A DNA stretch of 55,790 bases from Prevotella sp. Lineage in GTDB: Bacteria > Bacteroidota > Bacteroidia > Bacteroidales > Bacteroidaceae. Each line of letters starts with the position of its first letter. Positions within the stretch are counted from its first letter, which is position 1. The stretch spans positions 17,930 through 73,719 of the forward strand of contig JAFLSF010000002.1 of NCBI GenBank assembly GCA_022511045.1. The letters run 5' to 3'. The notes under the pieces were generated by a model. The model saw nothing but the letters and a program-made list of their open reading frames with translations. It was not told the DNA's origin and did not search any database. Position numbers and translations under genes: made by a program. Positions 42,981 through 51,972 of the stretch are shown here, in pieces.

Positions 42981-44105
42981 TTAGTCATTGATGAGCATAG
43001 GCATCATCAGCATCAGCACCTCTTGATTCTCAGGCTGCTCTGAGGGCAGAACCAGGCCTGCACGGCTGGGGTCGGCTAATTGGATGATAACTTCTTGGCA
43101 ATCGAAATTGCTCAAAATCTCTATGAACGAGGCTCCTTTGAAGCCAATGCTCATAGGCTGGCCGTTGTAGGAGCATGTCATACGCTCTGTTGCTGTCTTG
43201 GAGAAGTCGTAGTCCTCGGCATTGAGTTGTAGCGTGCTGCCCTCCACATGGAAACGGATGAGGTTGGAAGAATCGTTGGCAAAGGGCTGAACACGACGCA
43301 AGGCAGCCAATAAGCCCAGACGGTCGACAGTCAGTTGGTTGGGATTGCTCTGGGGAATGACGGAGTTGTAGTTGGGATAACGCCCCTCGATGAGCCGGCA
43401 GATAATCTCGCCGTCGCCATAATTGATTTGAGCGTTGCGCTCGTCAAAGCGGATGGTAATGTCCCCGCCGTCCTTACCTAACACGTTTTTCAGAAGCGAG
43501 GCAGGCTTCTTAGGCAGGATGAAAGCTGCGGGCTGGTCGTTATGAATGGTCAGTACCTTGTTGCGTACTAACTTGTGTCCATCACTGGCGACAATTGCCA
43601 AATGTTCGGGTGTCAAGTCGAAATAAATTCCGTTCATCACGGGACGCAACTCGTCTTGGGCTGTGGCAAAGAGTGAACGGTTGATATTCTCAGCCAATAA
43701 TGTGTTGGAAATAACTATTTCATTGGCAGAGACGTTGAGGCTCTGAGGTTGAGGGAACTCATCAGCATTCTCAACAGGCAGGGAGAACAGACCATTCTGG
43801 TAGGAAATCTTGGCCATATTGGTTGTCTGGTCTACATCGAAAGTGATAGGCTGCTCGGAGAATCCCTTGACTGCCTCAAGCAGGTCGTGGTTGCCGATGC
43901 AGAAGCGCCCGTTGCCGTCGCTTTCCGTCAGTTCGAGTCGTGTCTTCATCACATTCTCGCTATCGGAAGCGGTGAGGTACAGGATATTGTCGTTGACCTC
44001 GAACAGGAAATCTGCCAATATGGGCAGGGAGTTCTTGCTGTTGATAACCCTCGAAAGAGCGTTTAGTCTGCTGCTTAACGCAGTACTTGATACTGTAAAT
44101 CTCAT
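42981..44105 (-). CDS. dnaN: DNA polymerase III beta subunit (sliding clamp)
   Basis: The 374-residue protein has the three-domain clamp layout. It starts MRFTVSSTALSSRLNALSRVI and shows the family features LADFLFEVNDN, RPVMNGIYFDLTPEHL and FDERNAQINYG. The usual C-terminal M-P-x-R/M ending appears as LMMPMLIND. It gives polymerase its processivity. It is transcribed from a perfect promoter, with exonuclease and coaBC genes behind it. No origin or dnaA gene is nearby. Confidence 0.97.
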   Translation of the reverse strand: MRFTVSSTALSSRLNALSRVINSKNSLPILADFLFEVNDNILYLTASDSENVMKTRLELTESDGNGRFCIGNHDLLEAVKGFSEQPITFDVDQTTNMAKISYQNGLFSLPVENADEFPQPQSLNVSANEIVISNTLLAENINRSLFATAQDELRPVMNGIYFDLTPEHLAIVASDGHKLVRNKVLTIHNDQPAAFILPKKPASLLKNVLGKDGGDITIRFDERNAQINYGDGEIICRLIEGRYPNYNSVIPQSNPNQLTVDRLGLLAALRRVQPFANDSSNLIRFHVEGSTLQLNAEDYDFSKTATERMTCSYNGQPMSIGFKGASFIEILSNFDCQEVIIQLADPSRAGLVLPSEQPENQEVLMLMMPMLIND

Positions 44106-44149
44106 GAGTATTTATGTTTTTAGTTTGTCCTTATTTACTTATTTGACTA

Positions 44150-44181
44150 CAAAAATACAAAAAGTCTTGCTCAATAGCAAA
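44150..44181 (-). promoter_or_regulatory. dnaN promoter
   Basis: Leftward TATTTTTG (plus CAAAAATA, 44150-44157) and TTTG (plus CAAA, 44178-44181) with a 20-nt spacer. Confidence 0.82.
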
Positions 44182-44273
44182 AATATTTGCCGAAAAGTTC
44201 TCATTTTTAAATAAATTTCCGTAATTTCGCAATCTGAAATGCTTATAATAGTAAAATAGTATAATTAAATAGT

Positions 44274-44684
44274 ATGGATTTAACAGGAAGAATCATTGCT
44301 GTAATGCCGGCAAGCAGTGGCGTATCGCAGCGTACAGGTAATTCATGGATGTCGCAGGACTTTGTAATAGAGGTTCCTGGGCAATATCCCAAAAAGTGTG
44401 TGTTCCGTGTTTTTGGCGAGGACCGTATTAAGCAATTCAATATTCAATTGGGTGAAGATTTGACCGTATCATTCGATATTGATGCCCATGAGTTTAATGG
44501 TCGTTGGTTCAATGACATTCGAGCCTATAACGTGCAGCGTGGTGTTGCTGCTCCTACCGCTACTCCTATGGCTGGTGCCTCACCTTTCCCTCCACAGTCC
44601 GCCGCTCCTCAAGATGCTGCTGCACCTTTCCCACCCGCTCAAGAACCAGCAGGAGAGGGCAGTGCAGACGACCTGCCTTTTTAG
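44274..44684 (+). CDS. DUF3127 protein with an SSB-like C-terminal tail
   Basis: The 136-residue protein has an N-terminal DUF3127 domain (MDLTGRIIAVMPASSG, RVFGEDRIKQF, HEFNGRWFNDIRAYNV), which looks like an OB fold. A Pro/Ala-rich linker from about 95 then leads to the acidic end DDLPF. That end closely resembles the tip of single-stranded DNA-binding proteins (DDDIPF), which recruits repair and replication enzymes. Sited divergently from dnaN, a DNA-binding role is attractive but unproven. A weak -7 box (TAATTTCG, 44222-44229) lies upstream. Confidence 0.82.
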   Translation: MDLTGRIIAVMPASSGVSQRTGNSWMSQDFVIEVPGQYPKKCVFRVFGEDRIKQFNIQLGEDLTVSFDIDAHEFNGRWFNDIRAYNVQRGVAAPTATPMAGASPFPPQSAAPQDAAAPFPPAQEPAGEGSADDLPF

Positions 44685-44749
44685 AATCTGAACGCTGAAA
44701 GGAGGAATATAGTCGCGCGTACATTATCTATATAAATACCAAGTAAATT

Positions 44750-46267
44750 ATGTTAACACAACAAGACCTAAAACAATTGGCTCAGAAGGGAATCTCTGAG
44801 CAACAGATTGAAACGCAATTGGGACAGTTTAAGACTGGTTTCCCGTTCTTGAAGCTGGAGGCGGCCGCTGCCATTGGACGTGGTATCGTAGCTCCTAATA
44901 CGGAGGAGGGTAAGAAGTATGTTGAAGCTTGGCAGCAATATAAGGCTGCTGGACACAAGGTTGTGAAATTTGTGCCTGCCTCAGGTGCTGCCAGCCGTAT
45001 GTTCAAGGATATGTTTGCCTTTGTAGATGCTGACTATGACGTGCCGACTACAGATTTTGAGAAGAAGTATTTTGATAGTATTGAGAAGTTTGCTTTCTAT
45101 GGCGAGTTAGATGCTATTTGCAAGAAGAACGAAGGTAAGGGTATCAAGGAATTGATGACTGATGGCAACTATAAAGCTGTGGCAGCCAATATGTTGAAGG
45201 CAGAGGGACTGAACTATGGACAGCTGCCCAAGGGGTTGCTGCTGTTCCACAACTATGCAGAAGGACCACGCACTCCGATGGAAGAACATTTGGTAGAAGG
45301 AGCGCTTTATGCTGCTTCTAACGGAGAGGCTCATGTGCACTTTACGGTAAGTCATGAGCACATGGAGCTATTCAAGCAGAAAGTCGCTCAGAAAGCCGAT
45401 ATTTACGCTCAGAAGTATGGAATCAAGTACGATATAACTTTCTCAGAACAGAAGCCCTCAACAGATACGGTTGCTGCTAATCCTGATGGAACTCCGTTCC
45501 GCAATGGCGATGGTTCGTTGTTGTTCCGCCCAGGAGGACATGGTGCGCTGATTGAAAATCTGAACGAGATAGCCGCCGATGTTATCTTTGTGAAGAATAT
45601 TGACAATGTGGTACCAGACCGTCTGAAGGGAGATACTGTTGAATGGAAGCAGATTATAGCAGGAGTATTGGTCACTTTGCAACAAAAAGCCTTTGATTAT
45701 CTGCGCTTGTTAGATACTGGTAAGTATAGTCACGACCAGATTGAGGAAATGATTCGCTTTGTGCAACAAGATTTGTGCTGCCGTAAGGCGGATATTAAGG
45801 AACTGGAAAATGCAGATTTGGTTATATATTTGCGTGAGAAACTAAATCGGCCAATGCGTGTTTGCGGTGTAGTGAAAAATGTTGGCGAGCCTGGTGGTGG
45901 CCCATTCTTGACCTATAACCAAGATGGTACGGTCAGTTTGCAGATTCTGGAGTCCAGCCAGATAGACAAATCGAACAAGGAATATATGGAAATGTTTACC
46001 AAAGGAACGCATTTCAATCCCGTAGACCTCGTTTGTGCTGTGAAAGACTACAAGGGCAATGCTTTTGACCTACCAAAATACGTTGACCCCTCGACAGGTT
46101 TTATTTCGCAGAAGTCAAAGAGCGGCAAGGAGTTGCAGGCTTTGGAGCTGCCAGGTTTATGGAACGGGGCGATGAGCGATTGGAGTACTGTCTTTGTAGA
46201 AGTACCTTTGTCAACCTTCAATCCCGTGAAAACTGTCAACGACCTATTGCGTGAACAACACCAGTAA
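44750..46267 (+). CDS. DUF4301 family protein, nucleotidyltransferase-like
   Basis: The 505-residue protein matches DUF4301. Motifs such as KFVPASGAASRMFKDMFAF near residue 75, PKGLLLFHNY, and FRPGGHGALIENLNEI followed by FVKNIDNVVPD resemble UDP-sugar pyrophosphorylases, where similar stretches bind UTP and the sugar phosphate. Function is unproven. It lies directly upstream of glmS, the entry enzyme for UDP-GlcNAc, so amino-sugar activation would fit. A strong terminator follows it. Confidence 0.8.
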   Translation: MLTQQDLKQLAQKGISEQQIETQLGQFKTGFPFLKLEAAAAIGRGIVAPNTEEGKKYVEAWQQYKAAGHKVVKFVPASGAASRMFKDMFAFVDADYDVPTTDFEKKYFDSIEKFAFYGELDAICKKNEGKGIKELMTDGNYKAVAANMLKAEGLNYGQLPKGLLLFHNYAEGPRTPMEEHLVEGALYAASNGEAHVHFTVSHEHMELFKQKVAQKADIYAQKYGIKYDITFSEQKPSTDTVAANPDGTPFRNGDGSLLFRPGGHGALIENLNEIAADVIFVKNIDNVVPDRLKGDTVEWKQIIAGVLVTLQQKAFDYLRLLDTGKYSHDQIEEMIRFVQQDLCCRKADIKELENADLVIYLREKLNRPMRVCGVVKNVGEPGGGPFLTYNQDGTVSLQILESSQIDKSNKEYMEMFTKGTHFNPVDLVCAVKDYKGNAFDLPKYVDPSTGFISQKSKSGKELQALELPGLWNGAMSDWSTVFVEVPLSTFNPVKTVNDLLREQHQ

Positions 46268-46284
46268 TTTTTTTGACGAAAATG

Positions 46285-46336
46285 AATAGAGAAAAGCGAA
46301 AGAAAAAGTATCATTCTTTTGCTTTTCTCTATTTTT
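46285..46336 (+). terminator. Terminator of the DUF4301 gene, overlapping the glmS promoter
   Basis: AATAGAGAAAAGC (46285-46297) and GCTTTTCTCTATT (46321-46333) form a perfect 13-bp stem with further A-T pairs inside, followed by T residues. The right arm carries the upstream box of the glmS promoter. Confidence 0.8.
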
Positions 46337-46349
46337 ATATGTACCTTTG
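46318..46349 (+). promoter_or_regulatory. glmS promoter
   Basis: TTTG (46318-46321), 20-nt spacer, TACCTTTG (46342-46349). It fixes the glmS start at 46380, where Met is followed by the catalytic Cys. Confidence 0.85.
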
Positions 46350-46379
46350 CAACGAGAAAACGAAAAAGTAGAATTATCT

Positions 46380-48224
46380 ATGTGTGGAATAGTTGGTTAT
46401 ATAGGAAGGAAAGAGGCTTACCCTATTTTGATAAAAGGACTCAGACGTTTAGAGTATCGTGGTTATGATTCTGCAGGGGTGGCACTTATCAATAGCGATA
46501 ATGCTTTGAATGTATATAAGTCAAAAGGAAAGGTAGATAATCTGACAGAGTTTTGCAATGACAAGGATGTTAGCGGATGTATAGGTATTGCTCATACGCG
46601 ATGGGCAACTCACGGAGAGCCTTCAAGCCGCAATGCCCACCCACACTATTCTGAGTCGCACAATCTGGCCATTATCCATAATGGCATTATTGAGAACTAT
46701 GCCGACATTAAGGCAAAATTGCAATCAAAGGGAGTTTCTTTCCAGAGCGATACTGATACTGAGGTATTAGTGCAGTTGGTAGAATATATTATGGTGAAGA
46801 AGAACCTCTCGTTGTTGGAGGCTGTCCAAGTTGCACTATATCAGGTTATCGGTGCTTATGCAATTGCTATTGTTGACAAGCGTGACCCGAATCAAATTAT
46901 TGCTGCTCGCAAACAAAGCCCGTTGGTTGTAGGTATTGGCGATGGTGAGTTCTTCTTAGGCAGCGATGCAAGCCCTATTATCGAGTACACAGATAAAGTG
47001 GTGTATCTGGAAGATGGTAACATTGCCGTTATCCGTTTGGGTGAAGAGCTCAAAGTTGTAAGTATTTTGGGCGAGGAACAGGCTTTGGCGGTTAAGAAAG
47101 TAGATATAGACCTCGGACAAATCGAAAAAGGCGGCTATCCACACTTTATGCTGAAAGAAATCTTCGAGCAGCCAGAATGTCTTACTAACTGCATGCGAGG
47201 CCGCATCAATGTTGAGGGTACTCATGTAACTCTTTCTGCACTAATAGACCATCGGCGTCATTTGTTAGAAGCAAAGCGAATTGTCATTGTGGCGTGTGGA
47301 ACCTCTTGGCATGCAGGTCTAATAGGCAAGCAAATTATAGAGATGTTATGTCGTATTCCTGTTGAAGTAGAATATGCTTCAGAATTTCGTTATCGCAATC
47401 CTGTAGTAGCGGACGATGATGTAGTAATAGCTATTTCACAGAGCGGTGAGACTGCTGACACATTAGCTGCTATTCAGTTGGCCAAGGAGAAAGGCGCATT
47501 CATTTATGGTATTTGTAATGCTATTGGCTCATCTATCCCTCGTGCAACTGATACGGGAACCTATATCCATGTAGGTCCAGAAATTGGTGTGGCATCAACG
47601 AAAGCATTTACGGGTCAAGTCACAGTGCTAACGATGTTCGCGTTGGCTTTAGGCGAAGCCAAGGGAACCATTGACCGAGAAGAATACTTGAAGATAGTGC
47701 GAGGACTAAGTCAGATACCAGAGATTATTAAAGAGGTATTAAAGACGAACGATAAGGTAGCTGATTTGGCCCGAACCTTTACTTACGCTCGGAATTTCCT
47801 CTATCTGGGGCGTGGATTCTCGTATCCTGTGGCTATGGAGGGTGCTTTGAAATTGAAGGAAATCAGTTATATCCATGCAGAAGGCTATCCTGCCGCAGAA
47901 ATGAAGCATGGGCCTATTGCGCTGATAGACTCTGATATGCCTGTAGTAGTGATAGCTACGCATAATGCCATGTATGAGAAAGTACTCTCTAATATTCAAG
48001 AGATTAAGGCTCGTCAAGGTAGAGTGATTGCTCTTGTCTCCAAAGGTGACGATACCATATCGCGTATAGCTGATGAGGTGATAGAGTTGCCCGATGTATT
48101 AGAGTGTCTAGAGCCGTTGGTGGCCACTATTCCTTTGCAACTGCTGGCCTACCATGTTGCTGTATGTAAGGGTAAGGATGTTGACCAGCCCCGAAATCTG
48201 GCTAAGTCTGTGACTGTGGAATGA
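46380..48224 (+). CDS. glmS: Glutamine-fructose-6-phosphate aminotransferase
   Basis: The start MCGIVGYIGR gives 614 residues with the N-terminal nucleophile C2. The glutaminase domain shows RRLEYRGYDSAGV, HTRWATHGEPS and IIHNGIIENY. Two SIS domains follow, with ISQSGETADTLAA and the C-terminal DQPRNLAKSVTVE. It makes glucosamine 6-phosphate for peptidoglycan and lipopolysaccharide. I see no glmS ribozyme upstream; the leader is only about 25 nt. Confidence 0.98.
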   Translation: MCGIVGYIGRKEAYPILIKGLRRLEYRGYDSAGVALINSDNALNVYKSKGKVDNLTEFCNDKDVSGCIGIAHTRWATHGEPSSRNAHPHYSESHNLAIIHNGIIENYADIKAKLQSKGVSFQSDTDTEVLVQLVEYIMVKKNLSLLEAVQVALYQVIGAYAIAIVDKRDPNQIIAARKQSPLVVGIGDGEFFLGSDASPIIEYTDKVVYLEDGNIAVIRLGEELKVVSILGEEQALAVKKVDIDLGQIEKGGYPHFMLKEIFEQPECLTNCMRGRINVEGTHVTLSALIDHRRHLLEAKRIVIVACGTSWHAGLIGKQIIEMLCRIPVEVEYASEFRYRNPVVADDDVVIAISQSGETADTLAAIQLAKEKGAFIYGICNAIGSSIPRATDTGTYIHVGPEIGVASTKAFTGQVTVLTMFALALGEAKGTIDREEYLKIVRGLSQIPEIIKEVLKTNDKVADLARTFTYARNFLYLGRGFSYPVAMEGALKLKEISYIHAEGYPAAEMKHGPIALIDSDMPVVVIATHNAMYEKVLSNIQEIKARQGRVIALVSKGDDTISRIADEVIELPDVLECLEPLVATIPLQLLAYHVAVCKGKDVDQPRNLAKSVTVE

Positions 48225-48234
48225 ATTTGTAACA

Positions 48235-48271
48235 CAAATATTTGGCGGTTCGCCAAATATTTGCTATTTTT
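48235..48271 (+). terminator. glmS terminator, overlapping the next promoter
   Basis: CAAATATTTGGCG (48235-48247) and CGCCAAATATTTG (48251-48263) form a perfect 13-bp stem with a 3-nt loop, followed by CTATTTTT. The left arm contains the TTTG box of the following promoter. Confidence 0.82.
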
Positions 48272-48272
48272 G
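48241..48272 (+). promoter_or_regulatory. Promoter of the response regulator/kinase gene
   Basis: TTTG (48241-48244), 20-nt spacer, TATTTTTG (48265-48272). Both boxes lie within the glmS terminator region. Confidence 0.7.
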
Positions 48273-48300
48273 CATCCGAAACTAATAAACCCTAACTGAC

Positions 48301-49452
48301 ATGGAGTTGAATGAAGCTTTCGAGACTCAAATCAACCGTAAGGACTACAAGGTTCTTATTGTTGATGATGTGCACACTAACGTTCTGTTGGTGAAGCTAT
48401 TGTTGGAGAAAGAAGGTTACCAGATATGTACTGCCGCCAATGGTAAACAGTGTATTGAGCAGACTAACAAAGAAAAACCAGACTTGATATTGCTGGATGT
48501 AATGATGCCAGAGATGAATGGCTTTGAAACGGCTATTGCTCTTAAGAAAGACCCAGTGCTCCGCGAAATTCCCATCATCTTCTTAACAGCATTGAACAGT
48601 CCTACCGATTTGGTGAAAGGCTTTCAAGTGGGAGCTAATGACTTTTTGAGTAAACCCTTTAACAAGGAGGAGCTATTGACACGTGTCTTACATCAGATAG
48701 AATTGGTGGCTGCTAAGCGTACGATTGTCAAACAGAACGAAGAATTGAAACGTACTATTCAGAACCGTGATAAGATGTACTCTGTGATAGCCCACGACTT
48801 ACGCTCGCCTATGGCATCCATTCGTATGGTACTCAATCTAGCTGTCAATACGGTACCTCGTGATGTAGTAGGTGACGAAATCTTTGGCCTATTGGACAAT
48901 GCTTATCGCGAATCGGAGGAAACCCATGACCTGTTGGATAATTTGCTAAAGTGGACAAAGAGCCAGACAGGCCGCTTACATGTAGTTTATCAAGATCTCG
49001 ACCTTGAGGACATTGTGCCTGGGGCGGTAGACATCTTTAGGTTGATTGCCGAGATGAAGCAGATAAATCTGCAATACATACCTTGTGCAGAAAAGTTGGT
49101 GGTACACGGCGATAATGATATGATAAAAACCATTATCCGTAACTTCCTTTCCAATGCAATCAAGTTTACGCCAAAAGGCAAGGGTGTTGAAGTATACTAT
49201 CAGCGTGAGGGTGACCTCGCCCGCATCTGTGTCCGTGATCATGGTGTAGGTATTGAAGCCGAGCGCGTTGAGACTATTTTCCATAAAGGAGAGACAACCT
49301 ATGGAACTGGGGGCGAGGAAGGCTCTGGCTTAGGCTTGCAGTTATGCCAAGAGTTTGCCCGCAGGAATGGCGGAGAGGCTAAAGTAGAATCCACTTTGGG
49401 CGAAGGTTCGACGTTTAGCTTTACTATACCACTGAAGCAAGAAGAAGTGTAA
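48301..49452 (+). CDS. Response regulator-histidine kinase hybrid
   Basis: The 383-residue protein has an N-terminal receiver domain with phospho-acceptor D66 (ILLDVMMPEMNG) and K118 (LSKPF). A short coiled coil leads to a HisKA domain with H165 (SVIAHDLRSPMAS). The HATPase domain has N (IRNFLSNAIKFTPKG), DHGVGIE and GSGLGLQLCQEFARRNGG. No sensor or membrane segment is present, so it is a cytoplasmic kinase controlled by its own receiver. No output regulator is adjacent. It has its own promoter and a bidirectional terminator. Confidence 0.93.
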   Translation: MELNEAFETQINRKDYKVLIVDDVHTNVLLVKLLLEKEGYQICTAANGKQCIEQTNKEKPDLILLDVMMPEMNGFETAIALKKDPVLREIPIIFLTALNSPTDLVKGFQVGANDFLSKPFNKEELLTRVLHQIELVAAKRTIVKQNEELKRTIQNRDKMYSVIAHDLRSPMASIRMVLNLAVNTVPRDVVGDEIFGLLDNAYRESEETHDLLDNLLKWTKSQTGRLHVVYQDLDLEDIVPGAVDIFRLIAEMKQINLQYIPCAEKLVVHGDNDMIKTIIRNFLSNAIKFTPKGKGVEVYYQREGDLARICVRDHGVGIEAERVETIFHKGETTYGTGGEEGSGLGLQLCQEFARRNGGEAKVESTLGEGSTFSFTIPLKQEEV

Positions 49453-49472
49453 AGACAAGAAAGATAAATTTC

Positions 49473-49508
49473 ATATAAAAAGAGGCAACACAATGCCTCT
49501 TTTTATAT
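49473..49508. terminator. Bidirectional intrinsic terminator
   Basis: ATATAAAAAGAGGCA and TGCCTCTTTTTATAT form a perfect 15-bp stem with the loop ACACAA. T-runs on both strands let it serve the kinase gene from the left and the SPFH gene from the right. Confidence 0.92.
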
Positions 49509-49576
49509 TGTAGTTAGTATACTCTCAAGTCTTATAGTGGTTTATATGCTCTAAATATCTTGATAGTCTATAATGT

Positions 49577-50530
49577 TTATTCCGACTTGAACAACTCTTT
49601 AATACCACCAATAGAGCCCAGAAGGTTCGTTGCTTCGTAGGGCAGGAATACTGTTTTAGTCTTGTCTCCCTCGGCCAGTTCTTGCATCATCTGGATATAT
49701 TTCTGGGCCAAAAGGTAGTTTGCAGGATTGGTTGATTTTCCTACGGCTTCGCTTATCAGTTCAATAGCCTTAGCTTCAGCCTCTGCCTTACGGATACGTG
49801 CCTGTGCCTCACCTTCAGCGTGTAGGATGGCTTGTTGCTTTTGAGCGTCTGCACGGTTGACAATAGCAGTCTTTTCACCCTCTGAAGCAAGGATTTCTGC
49901 TGCCTTTTCACCCTCTGATGTCAATATCTGTGCGCGTTTGTTACGTTCAGCTTGCATCTGTTTCTCCATAGCATTGAGTACCGTTGCAGGAGGCACGATG
50001 TCTTGCAGTTCAACGCGGTTCACCTTGACACCCCACTTATCTGTAGCATCGTCCAGAACAGCACGCAATTTTGTGTTAATGGTATCGCGCGAGGTCAGTG
50101 TCTCGTCCAACTCCAATTCACCGATGATGTTACGTAAGGTGGTCTGTGTTAGTTTCTCAATAGCATTGGGCAGATTCGAGATTTCGTAAACAGCTTTGAA
50201 AGGGTCTACAATCTGGAAGTAGAGTAGGGCGTTGATTTCCATCTGGATGTTATCTTTGGTAATTACATTCTGCGAGGGGAAGTCGTAGACTTGTTCACGT
50301 AGGTCAATGCTGTTGGAGTAGGCGTAGCGTCCACGTGTCAGTACAACAATTTCCTTAGCACGGTCGATAAAAGGAATAATGATGTTGATGCCTGGGTTTA
50401 GGGTCGCATAATAGCGGCCTAGACGCTCAATAATCTTGGTTTCTGACTGCGGAATGATGACGAGTGCCATCTTTGCGAATAAAATCACTAAAATGATGAT
50501 GATTGCTAATACAATACTCATAATGTCCAT
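49577..50530 (-). CDS. SPFH/Band 7 (paraslipin-type) membrane protein
   Basis: The 317-residue protein has one N-terminal membrane helix (IVLAIIIILVILFAKMALVII) followed by an SPFH domain (PQSETKIIERLGRYYATLNPGINIIIPFIDR, in parts). A long coiled coil (AERNKRAQILTSEGEKAAEIL and repeats) and a C-terminal tail with VFLPYEATNLLGSIGGI complete it. Such proteins oligomerise in membrane microdomains. Its usual partner NfeD is encoded two genes upstream in the same direction, with an unrelated-looking exported protein between. Confidence 0.93.
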   Translation of the reverse strand: MDIMSIVLAIIIILVILFAKMALVIIPQSETKIIERLGRYYATLNPGINIIIPFIDRAKEIVVLTRGRYAYSNSIDLREQVYDFPSQNVITKDNIQMEINALLYFQIVDPFKAVYEISNLPNAIEKLTQTTLRNIIGELELDETLTSRDTINTKLRAVLDDATDKWGVKVNRVELQDIVPPATVLNAMEKQMQAERNKRAQILTSEGEKAAEILASEGEKTAIVNRADAQKQQAILHAEGEAQARIRKAEAEAKAIELISEAVGKSTNPANYLLAQKYIQMMQELAEGDKTKTVFLPYEATNLLGSIGGIKELFKSE

Positions 50531-50553
50531 AATGTTGTTTTTATTTATTAAAG

Positions 50554-51453
50554 TTATTTTTTGCTAACTGTCATTGTTATTGTAGTTTTTGTTCCCATAG
50601 TCTCATAGACGGTGTCGACCTTGATGTTGCTCACCCAGTTGTCTTGTTCAAGTTTATACTCTGCCTTTTCCTGCATGTCTAACTTTAGTTGACCGCTGCT
50701 CATAAGCATGTCAATGTTTTCTGTAACCATCTTGGCTTGCTCTGCGGACATACTATTTTCAACCTCTGCAATGATGAGTGTTTTCATTTCGTCCTGTGTC
50801 ATGTTTAGCACAGCATTGCTGGTAATCGTGTTTCCATTGACGAAATAAAGACGCTTCATCTTCATATTTCTCTCGTTTACATAGTCCTCCTGCGTACCGA
50901 TGGCCAGCGTCTTTCCGTTCAAAGTCAGCACATTAGCCTCATCTTTCAATATTTTCAGCATGTTCTCTTCGCTGGCGTGGCTCATGATAGTTTTGTTTAG
51001 AGTCTCTTTTGGCATAAATTGTGCCAGCATGGGTGCTTGTTCCATGAGTTTGGTTACCAGTTTCTCACATCTCTTTTCCTGTAGTTTTCTCAGTTCTCCA
51101 TAGTTCAAGATACGCTGCGGCTGCCCGTCGCTGTTGAGTGCTACCGTTATTTTTTGGTCAGTCATCAATTCGGCTGCTGCGCTGAATATTTGACTGACTA
51201 TGTCGTCTGTCATAGCATTACTGGTGAAATTGGAATTGACGATGTCAAGCGTATAGCCTTCTGGTGTTGTGTCTACAATAGTGTAGGTCGCCTCTGCCGT
51301 TGTTGTAATGGTCTTTTGACCTGGCAGTTGCGTGGTTGTTGTGATAGTGTAGGCCTTTACCAGTCCCTTTTGCAAAAGCGGGACAATTTTCGTCTGTGCC
51401 TGTACAGCAGTGACAACTGCTGTTAGTAGACAGCAAAATAGTAGTTTTCTCAT
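50554..51453 (-). CDS. Exported protein between NfeD and SPFH genes
   Basis: The 299-residue protein has a signal peptide (MRKLLFCCLLTAVVTAVQAQ) and a Thr-rich beta-type body (YTITTTTQLPGQKTITTTAE), then a long helical middle and a C-terminal TITMTVSKK. It may belong to DUF6263, but I am not certain. It lies 30 nt after nfeD and 23 nt before the SPFH gene, so the three are probably translated from one message. Function unknown. Confidence 0.72.
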   Translation of the reverse strand: MRKLLFCCLLTAVVTAVQAQTKIVPLLQKGLVKAYTITTTTQLPGQKTITTTAEATYTIVDTTPEGYTLDIVNSNFTSNAMTDDIVSQIFSAAAELMTDQKITVALNSDGQPQRILNYGELRKLQEKRCEKLVTKLMEQAPMLAQFMPKETLNKTIMSHASEENMLKILKDEANVLTLNGKTLAIGTQEDYVNERNMKMKRLYFVNGNTITSNAVLNMTQDEMKTLIIAEVENSMSAEQAKMVTENIDMLMSSGQLKLDMQEKAEYKLEQDNWVSNIKVDTVYETMGTKTTITMTVSKK

Positions 51454-51483
51454 AATGATTTGGTGTTAATGATGAATTGTATG

Positions 51484-51933
51484 TTAAAGCGTTTCTACGG
51501 TGATAATGGTACTTTCACGGCCTGTTACGCGGACGGTCTGACCTGTTGGAATATCGGTGTCCGACGTGGTTACTGCCCTCCACTGGTCGCCATCTATTTG
51601 GACGTAGCCACTGTCGCCAGCTTTAATGGTTTCTGTCACGCGTCCTGTACGTCCTAATAGGGCATCGGCGTTCGACTTGCGATTAGGGTCATTCTTATGC
51701 AAGTAGCGCAGGGCAACGGGGCGTACAAACAGCACGCTGAGTAGTGAACAGACGGCAAAGATGAAAATCTGCCAGTAAAGACCTATGCCTGTCACTGCCA
51801 ATATAGCGGCACAAAAGGCACCGATGGAAAAGCAGATGATAAAGAAATCGCCAGACGACAACTCCAGAATTAGGCAGATTATGGCTATAGCGGCCCATAC
51901 TTGCCACATGTTTGCTAAACAATACTCAATCAT
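51484..51933 (-). CDS. NfeD-family membrane protein
   Basis: The 149-residue protein is a short NfeD: about three membrane helices (WQVWAAIAIICLILELSSGDFFIICFSIGAFC and on), then a C-terminal OB domain with LLGRTGRVTETIKAGDSGYVQIDGDQWRA (in parts). NfeD proteins partner with SPFH proteins in membrane microdomain scaffolds. It lacks the protease domain of long NfeD forms. It follows the HTH gene by 39 nt. Confidence 0.9.
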   Translation of the reverse strand: MIEYCLANMWQVWAAIAIICLILELSSGDFFIICFSIGAFCAAILAVTGIGLYWQIFIFAVCSLLSVLFVRPVALRYLHKNDPNRKSNADALLGRTGRVTETIKAGDSGYVQIDGDQWRAVTTSDTDIPTGQTVRVTGRESTIITVETL

Positions 51934-51972
51934 GATATTTACGATTTAATGATTTATAGTTACTTTATTTTA

